NCBI GenBank assembly: GCA_031257655.1
Contig: JAIROF010000212.1
Span: 1 to 7,714 of the forward strand
From: Prevotellaceae bacterium
Lineage (GTDB): Bacteria; Bacteroidota; Bacteroidia; Bacteroidales; UBA932
DNA: 7,714 nt
Direction: 5' to 3'
The stretch's first letter is position 1. Each line of letters opens with the position of its first letter. The position numbers were made by a program, and so were the translations under genes. Below, one piece after another: positions 4,185-7,714 of this stretch. The notes under the pieces were generated by a model, which was given only the letters and a program-made list of their open reading frames with translations, searched no databases and was not told the DNA's origin.

Positions 4185-6425
4185 CTACCTTCTTCTGTCG
4201 CCGCCTCTGCGGTCTCCGCCGTGTCGTCCGCCTCCTCCGCCTCCTCGGCGGTCGCCGTCCCTGCGCTCGGGGCGGGGTGCGCGCTCGGGTTCAACCCAAC
4301 CTTCGGGTTTGGGGAGCAGGGCGCGGCGCGAAAGGCGCAGCTTGCCGTTCTTCTCAATCTCTATGAGCTTCACCTCGAGCTCGTCGCCCTCCTTGTAGAA
4401 GTCCTCCACGCGGTTGACCCGCTCGTAGGCGATTTCCGAGATGTGCAGCAGCCCGTCTTTGCCGGGCAGTATCTCTACGAATGCGCCAAACTCCAGAATG
4501 GACACCACCTTGCCCTTGTACACCGTGCCCACCTCCGGCACGGCTACAATAGCCTTGATGCGGGCTATGGCCGCCTGAATATCCTCCTTGTTGGCGGCAA
4601 ATACGTCCACAAAGCCCTTGTCGCCCACTTCGGTGATGGTGATGGTGGAGTTGGTCAGCTTCTGTATTTCCTGAATCACCTTACCGCCCGGCCCAATCAC
4701 GGCGCCGATAAAGTCTTTGTCTATCACTATCTGCTCCAGCCTTGGCACGTGGGGCTTGAGCTCCGGTCGCGGTGCGCTGAGCGTCTTCATCATTTCGCCA
4801 AGGATGTGGAGGCGGCCTTGCCGCGCTTGCTCCAGCGCCTGCTCCAGCACTTCGTAGGGCAGCCCGTCTACCTTTATGTCCATTTGGGTGGCGGTGATGC
4901 CGTCTTTCGTGCCCGTCACCTTAAAGTCCATGTCGCCCAGGTGGTCTTCGTCGCCGAGGATGTCGGAGAGGATGGCGAACTTGGTGGCGTTGCTTTCGCT
5001 AATCAGCCCCATGGCGATGCCCGATACCGGCTTTTTGAGCTGCAGGCCTGCGTCCATGAGGGCGAGCGTGCCGGCGCACACGGTGGCCATCGAGGAGGAG
5101 CCGTTGGATTCCAGGATGTCCGATACCACGCGCACGGCGTACGGGTTTTCTTCGCCGAGCGGGACTTGCCGCTTGAGCGCGCGGTGCGCCAGGTTGCCGT
5201 GCCCCACTTCGCGGCGGCTTGTGCCGCGGGCGGGCTTGGCTTCGCCGGTGGAGAAGGGGGGGAAGTTGTAGTGCAGCACAAACTGCTCGGAGCCTTGAAT
5301 CAGCACCTCGTCCACCTCCTTTTGGTCGAGCTTGGTGCCGAGCGTCACGGTGGTGAGCGATTGCGTTTCGCCGCGCGTAAAGATAGCCGAGCCGTGGGCG
5401 GCGGGCAGGTAGTCTACTTCGCTCCAGATGGGGCGAATTTCGTTCGTTTTGCGGCCGTCTAAGCGGATGCCCTCGTCTAAGATCATGTTGCGCATGGCTT
5501 TTTTGAGCACGTTGTCGTGGTAGTAGCGCTTCGCCAGCTTGGTTTTGCGCTCTTTTTCGTCGTCGTCGGGCAGGCTGGCGATAAACTCCTCCTCCACCTG
5601 CGCAAAGAGGGCGGTGCGCTCCTGCTTGGAGGTCATTTTTTTGGCCACCTCGTATGCCTTAGCGTAGCAGGCGTCGTACACCTGTTGGCGCAGCGCTTCG
5701 TCGTTGTCCTCGTGGCAGTACGTTCGCTTGGTTTGCTTTCCGGTTTCGGCTTCGAGCTCCTTTTGTATGCGGCAGTGCTTTTTGATTTCGGCGTGGGCAA
5801 CCTTAATGGCTTCGAGCATCTCGGCCTCCGAAACCTCTTTCATTTCGCCCTCCACCATCAGGATATTTTCTTCGGTAGCGCCTACCATGATGTCGAGGTC
5901 GGCTTTTTCCAGCTCGTCGAAGGTGGGGTTTATTTTCCATGCGCCCGCTACTCGCGCAATGCGCACTTCGGAGATAGGCCCGTTGAAGGGGATGTCGGAG
6001 ACGGCCAGCGCCGCCGATGCTGCAAGCCCTGCCAGGGCGTCGGGGATGATTTCGTTGTCGGCGGAGATGAGGTTGACGGTTACGAAGACCTCTGCGTGGA
6101 AGTCGTCGGGGAAGAGCGGCCGCAGCGCCCGGTCGATGAGCCGCGAGGTGAGGATTTCGTGGTCGTTGGGGCGCGCTTCGCGCTTGAGGAAGCCGCCCGG
6201 ATAGCGTCCGGCGGCGGCGTATTTTTCTTTGTACTCTACCGACAGGGGCATGAAGTCGGTATCTTCTTTGGCGTCCGGTGCGCAGGTTACGGCGGCGAGG
6301 AGCATGGTTTTGCCCATTTTCACCACCACGGCGCCGTCGGCTTGCTTGGCGAGCTTGCCGGTTTCGATTTCAATGGTGCGGCCATCGCCTAAATCAATTG
6401 TTTTTTTTATTGCGTTATACAGCAT
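4185..6425 (-). CDS. pnp: Polyribonucleotide nucleotidyltransferase (PNPase)
   Basis: This 746-residue enzyme degrades RNA 3' to 5' by phosphorolysis, releasing nucleoside diphosphates. Family members form trimers in the cytoplasm. Domains in order: first RNase PH domain (about 8-150, with FLKREARP at 79-86, the RNA-contacting motif), a helical linker (about 240-310), second RNase PH domain (about 320-550), KH domain (about 560-627, GPGG at 578-581), S1 domain (about 631-702), then a tail. The active site looks intact: ESNGSSSM at 439-446 for phosphate, and D494, D500 and K502 in EDHLGDMDFK, matching E. coli D486, D492 and K494. Residues 711-746 form an Arg/Gly-rich tail that E. coli PNPase (711 residues) lacks. 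The ATG at 6425 places IDLGDGRTIEIETGKLAKQADG correctly for the family. It lies 55 nt downstream of apt with no promoter between them. Confidence 0.98.
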   Translation of the reverse strand: MLYNAIKKTIDLGDGRTIEIETGKLAKQADGAVVVKMGKTMLLAAVTCAPDAKEDTDFMPLSVEYKEKYAAAGRYPGGFLKREARPNDHEILTSRLIDRALRPLFPDDFHAEVFVTVNLISADNEIIPDALAGLAASAALAVSDIPFNGPISEVRIARVAGAWKINPTFDELEKADLDIMVGATEENILMVEGEMKEVSEAEMLEAIKVAHAEIKKHCRIQKELEAETGKQTKRTYCHEDNDEALRQQVYDACYAKAYEVAKKMTSKQERTALFAQVEEEFIASLPDDDEKERKTKLAKRYYHDNVLKKAMRNMILDEGIRLDGRKTNEIRPIWSEVDYLPAAHGSAIFTRGETQSLTTVTLGTKLDQKEVDEVLIQGSEQFVLHYNFPPFSTGEAKPARGTSRREVGHGNLAHRALKRQVPLGEENPYAVRVVSDILESNGSSSMATVCAGTLALMDAGLQLKKPVSGIAMGLISESNATKFAILSDILGDEDHLGDMDFKVTGTKDGITATQMDIKVDGLPYEVLEQALEQARQGRLHILGEMMKTLSAPRPELKPHVPRLEQIVIDKDFIGAVIGPGGKVIQEIQKLTNSTITITEVGDKGFVDVFAANKEDIQAAIARIKAIVAVPEVGTVYKGKVVSILEFGAFVEILPGKDGLLHISEIAYERVNRVEDFYKEGDELEVKLIEIEKNGKLRLSRRALLPKPEGWVEPERAPRPERRDGDRRGGGGGGRHGGDRRGGDRRR

Positions 6426-6441
6426 TTGGTTTGTCGTTTGT

Positions 6442-6469
6442 GCTCTCGTTTCAGCTTTTTCGCGAGAGC
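6442..6469 (-). promoter_or_regulatory. Hairpin in the pnp leader
   Basis: GCTCTCG (6442-6448) and CGAGAGC (6463-6469) form a perfect 7-bp stem with a 14-nt loop, in the 55-nt gap between apt and pnp and 16 nt before the pnp start. In E. coli, pnp is autoregulated through a leader hairpin cut by RNase III. Whether this shorter hairpin does anything similar is inference. It lacks a following U-run, so it is not an evident terminator. Confidence 0.4.
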
Positions 6470-6480
6470 GGGTTATAGAA

Positions 6481-6999
6481 TCATATCAGCGAAAAATATC
6501 CGTGTTGCTTGAGCAGGTCTTTTTCTTTTCCCGGCACGTCGTGAATGTCGAGCAGGAAGCAGATGAAAATGTTTTCTGCGGGGATGTTGAACTTGCGCAC
6601 CAGCTGCAGCGAGGCGTAGGCGGTGCCGCCGGTGGCGATGATGTCGTCGGTAATGAGCACCTTGTCGGCAGCCTCCAGCGCGTCCTGGTGGATTTCTATG
6701 GTGTCGGCGCCGTACTCCAGCGAGTACTCTATGGCGTATGTTTTCCACGGCAGCTTGCCTTTTTTGCGCATAGGCACTAAGCCTACGCCCAGCTCGTAGG
6801 CCACGGCGGCGCCCAGAATGAATCCGCGCGATTCGATGCCCACCACTTTGGTAATACCGCTGCTGCGGTAGTGCTCGGCCACCTGCTGCACGGCGGCGCG
6901 AAACGCGCTACGGTTGCCCAGCAGCGTGGTTATGTCTTGAAAGATAACGCCGGGCTTTGGGTAGTCCGGTATGAGGCGGAGGTGTTGGCTAAAGTCCAT
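6481..6999 (-). CDS. apt: Adenine phosphoribosyltransferase
   Basis: This 172-residue enzyme converts adenine and PRPP to AMP and pyrophosphate in purine salvage in the cytoplasm. Family motifs: IPDYPKPGVIFQDITTLL at residues 10-27, ESRGF at 56-60 (adenine pocket), RKKGKLP at 78-84 (flexible loop), EYGADTIEIH at 95-104, and the PRPP-binding VLITDDIIATGGTA at 114-127 with the D118/D119 pair. The length matches the family (about 170-180). The frame stays open to a start at 7083, adding 28 hydrophobic residues. I reject that longer start because the family motif begins right after M at 6999, and the good promoter at 7039-7070 would begin transcription inside the extension. It follows rpsO after a terminator and precedes pnp, with which it is probably co-transcribed. 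Confidence 0.97.
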   Translation of the reverse strand: MDFSQHLRLIPDYPKPGVIFQDITTLLGNRSAFRAAVQQVAEHYRSSGITKVVGIESRGFILGAAVAYELGVGLVPMRKKGKLPWKTYAIEYSLEYGADTIEIHQDALEAADKVLITDDIIATGGTAYASLQLVRKFNIPAENIFICFLLDIHDVPGKEKDLLKQHGYFSLI

Positions 7000-7038
7000 G
7001 TGATGATGTAAGTTCAAGGAGGCAGTTTCGGCACTAAG

Positions 7039-7070
7039 CAAAATTAAAGAATGCAAAGAAAGAAGGCAAA
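7039..7070 (-). promoter_or_regulatory. Bacteroidota-type promoter for apt-pnp
   Basis: On the minus strand, TTTG (7070-7067) and TAATTTTG (7046-7039) are separated by 20 nt and match the -33 and TAnnTTTG -7 boxes. The predicted start near 7032 leaves a leader of about 30 nt before the apt ATG at 6999. The promoter lies just downstream of the rpsO terminator, which supports a separate apt-pnp transcript. Confidence 0.7.
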
Positions 7071-7086
7071 AAAAAGAAAGCAAAGA

Positions 7087-7117
7087 AAGAAAGGCAATTG
7101 CTACAATTGCCTTTCTT
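7087..7117 (-). terminator. Intrinsic terminator after rpsO
   Basis: A perfect 14-bp stem (7087-7100 with 7104-7117) contains GGCAATTG and CAATTGCC around a 3-nt loop. It begins 4 nt after the rpsO stop codon, and a long U-rich tail follows on the minus strand. It separates rpsO from the apt promoter. Confidence 0.85.
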
Positions 7118-7121
7118 CTGT

Positions 7122-7391
7122 TTACTTTCGTAAGTCGAGCGCCTTAATAATGGCTCTATATCTTTCTATATCGACCTTCTTCAGGTAGTCGAGCAGCCTG
7201 CGCCGCTTGCCCACCAAGCCGAGGAGCGCGCGCTCCGTCCCAAAATCCTTCTTGTGCGATTTCAGGTGGCTGGTAAGATGGTTGATACGGTAGGAAAATA
7301 GGGCAATTTGACCCTCAGAGGAGCCTGTGTCCGTATTAGACTTCCCGTACTGTGCGAAAATTTCCTGTTTTTTTTCTGCTGTTAGGTACAT
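7122..7391 (-). CDS. rpsO: 30S ribosomal protein S15
   Basis: This 89-residue protein has the usual length of bacterial S15, the primary 16S rRNA-binding protein that nucleates assembly of the central domain of the small subunit. TGSSEGQIALFSYRI at residues 22-36 is the family signature. SHLKSHKKDFGTERALLGLV at 41-60 is the rRNA-contacting helix-turn region; here FGTERALL replaces the HHSRRGLL of E. coli without changing length. GKRRRLLDYLK at 61-71 and the C-terminal RYRAIIKALDLRK complete the four-helix fold. The start at 7391 is fixed by the short leader and promoter immediately upstream. S15 often represses its own translation, but no clear operator fold is visible beyond a small ATTTG/CAAAT hairpin (7395-7409) just before the start. 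The neighbouring apt-pnp unit has its own promoter. Confidence 0.98.
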   Translation of the reverse strand: MYLTAEKKQEIFAQYGKSNTDTGSSEGQIALFSYRINHLTSHLKSHKKDFGTERALLGLVGKRRRLLDYLKKVDIERYRAIIKALDLRK

Positions 7392-7426
7392 GAAATTTGT
7401 TTTGCAAATAGATTGTTAAAAGCCCA

Positions 7427-7457
7427 CAAAGGTAGATAAAATTTTTGTACCTGCAAA
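7427..7457 (-). promoter_or_regulatory. Bacteroidota-type promoter for rpsO
   Basis: On the minus strand, TTTG (7457-7454) and TACCTTTG (7434-7427) are separated by 19 nt and fit the -33 and TAnnTTTG -7 consensus well. The start should lie near 7420, giving a leader of about 30 nt before the rpsO ATG at 7391. Confidence 0.78.
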
Positions 7458-7714
7458 AAATATTTCCCGACTTTTGAATGAAATCTTGTAATGGCCTGTT
7501 TACCAAGCTGCTCAAATTTTTATTTTGAAATAATATTTCCGCTTCTGCAAGTCCCGCAGGGTGGGGTGTTCAAGCAGAAGAAAAAAGGGCTAATTCTTTT
7601 TTTGAGGTGCTATGAAAAGATTTCTCCTGCGTTATCAATGACGGGGAGTCCCGCTTCGTCATTGGTAGCGAAGTCGAGGAGCCGGAGCGAAGCGGAGTGC
7701 GGTTCCTCCACTCC
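7458..7714. other. Noncoding, palindrome-rich stretch upstream of rpsO
   Basis: No gene is recognisable. After an AT-rich part (7458-7540) come a CTTCTGC/GCAGAAG stem (7542-7548 with 7574-7580), the right copy of the 28-nt repeat (7589-7616), a CAATGACG/CGTCATTG inverted repeat (7636-7643 with 7657-7664), and a GC-rich imperfect hairpin GAGGAGCCG/CGGTTCCTC (7676-7684 with 7700-7708, one G-T pair). GGAGTG/CACTCC (7694-7699 with 7709-7714) overlaps that last hairpin. The stretch continues past the window edge. Confidence 0.5.
7589..7616 (-). repeat. 28-nt dispersed repeat, right copy (inverted)
   Basis: This is the exact reverse complement of 3825-3852, including the seven-base homopolymer. 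It lies 132 nt upstream of the rpsO -33 box. The flanking bases differ from those of the left copy, and no target-site duplication is visible. Confidence 0.9.

Noticed and set aside
4050..5462. Long plus-strand open frame of 470 codons opposite pnp
   Set aside because: It lies antisense to a clearly conserved PNPase. Its predicted protein is rich in H, A, V and G with no family motifs, and it crosses the terminator and heptamer repeat. It is a high-GC shadow frame.
5517..6392. Plus-strand open frame of 291 codons opposite the 5' half of pnp
   Set aside because: Antisense to conserved PNPase motifs. It has no promoter, no plausible start context and no recognisable domain.
7000..7083. 28-residue N-terminal extension of Apt with a signal-peptide-like hydrophobic stretch
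   Set aside because: Apt is cytosolic and the family N-terminus aligns at the ATG at 6999. The predicted promoter starts transcription inside the extension.
3825..7616. Composite transposon bounded by the 28-bp inverted repeats
   Set aside because: No transposase lies inside, the cargo is essential housekeeping genes, and the bases just outside the repeats show no target duplication.

Overview
The window looks like chromosomal DNA from a member of the Bacteroidota, most likely Bacteroidales-like. Four promoters fit the Bacteroidota pattern well: a TAnnTTTG -7 box with a TTG or TTTG -33 box 17-20 nt upstream. Starts generally lack strong Shine-Dalgarno sequences. The protein set also fits: a DUF3127 single-stranded-DNA-binding-like protein, an AAA-ATPase-like/PD-(D/E)XK family protein, a short CstA, and the tail of a Bacteroidota-type endonuclease I. 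The taxon is inferred, because no rRNA or species-level marker is present.

Layout. Positions 1-716 (-) hold the N-terminal 238 codons of an AAA-ATPase-like protein, cut by the window edge. Positions 717-1103 are noncoding, with divergent promoters at the two ends, a hairpin and a perfect 19-bp tandem repeat. A DUF3127 protein (1104-1490, +) follows. It converges on cstA (1588-3012, -), which is divergent from a YhcH/YjgK/YiaL family gene (3092-3547, +) across a 79-bp gap. Positions 3548-4184 are a repeat-rich gap holding a strong terminator, a nested palindrome, one copy of a 28-bp repeat, a C-terminal remnant of endonuclease I, a second terminator and a 7-nt tandem repeat. The rest is a housekeeping block on the minus strand, transcribed in the order rpsO (7391-7122), apt (6999-6481), pnp (6425-4185). 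The window ends in another repeat-rich gap (7392-7714) that carries the second, inverted copy of the 28-bp repeat.

How the genes work together. rpsO has its own promoter and a terminator directly after its stop. A second good promoter sits between that terminator and apt. The 55-nt apt-pnp gap has no recognisable promoter but does have a hairpin, so apt and pnp are probably co-transcribed. PNPase degrades RNA by phosphorolysis and Apt salvages adenine, so the block joins translation, RNA turnover and purine salvage. CstA (peptide or pyruvate uptake) and YhcH (sugar-related, role unclear) may share regulation through their common upstream gap, but this is inference.

I found no convincing new multi-gene system. 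The observations most worth following are noncoding: the 28-bp inverted repeat pair bracketing rpsO-apt-pnp, the 76-nt nested palindrome, and the tandem palindromic boxes upstream of the DUF3127 promoter.
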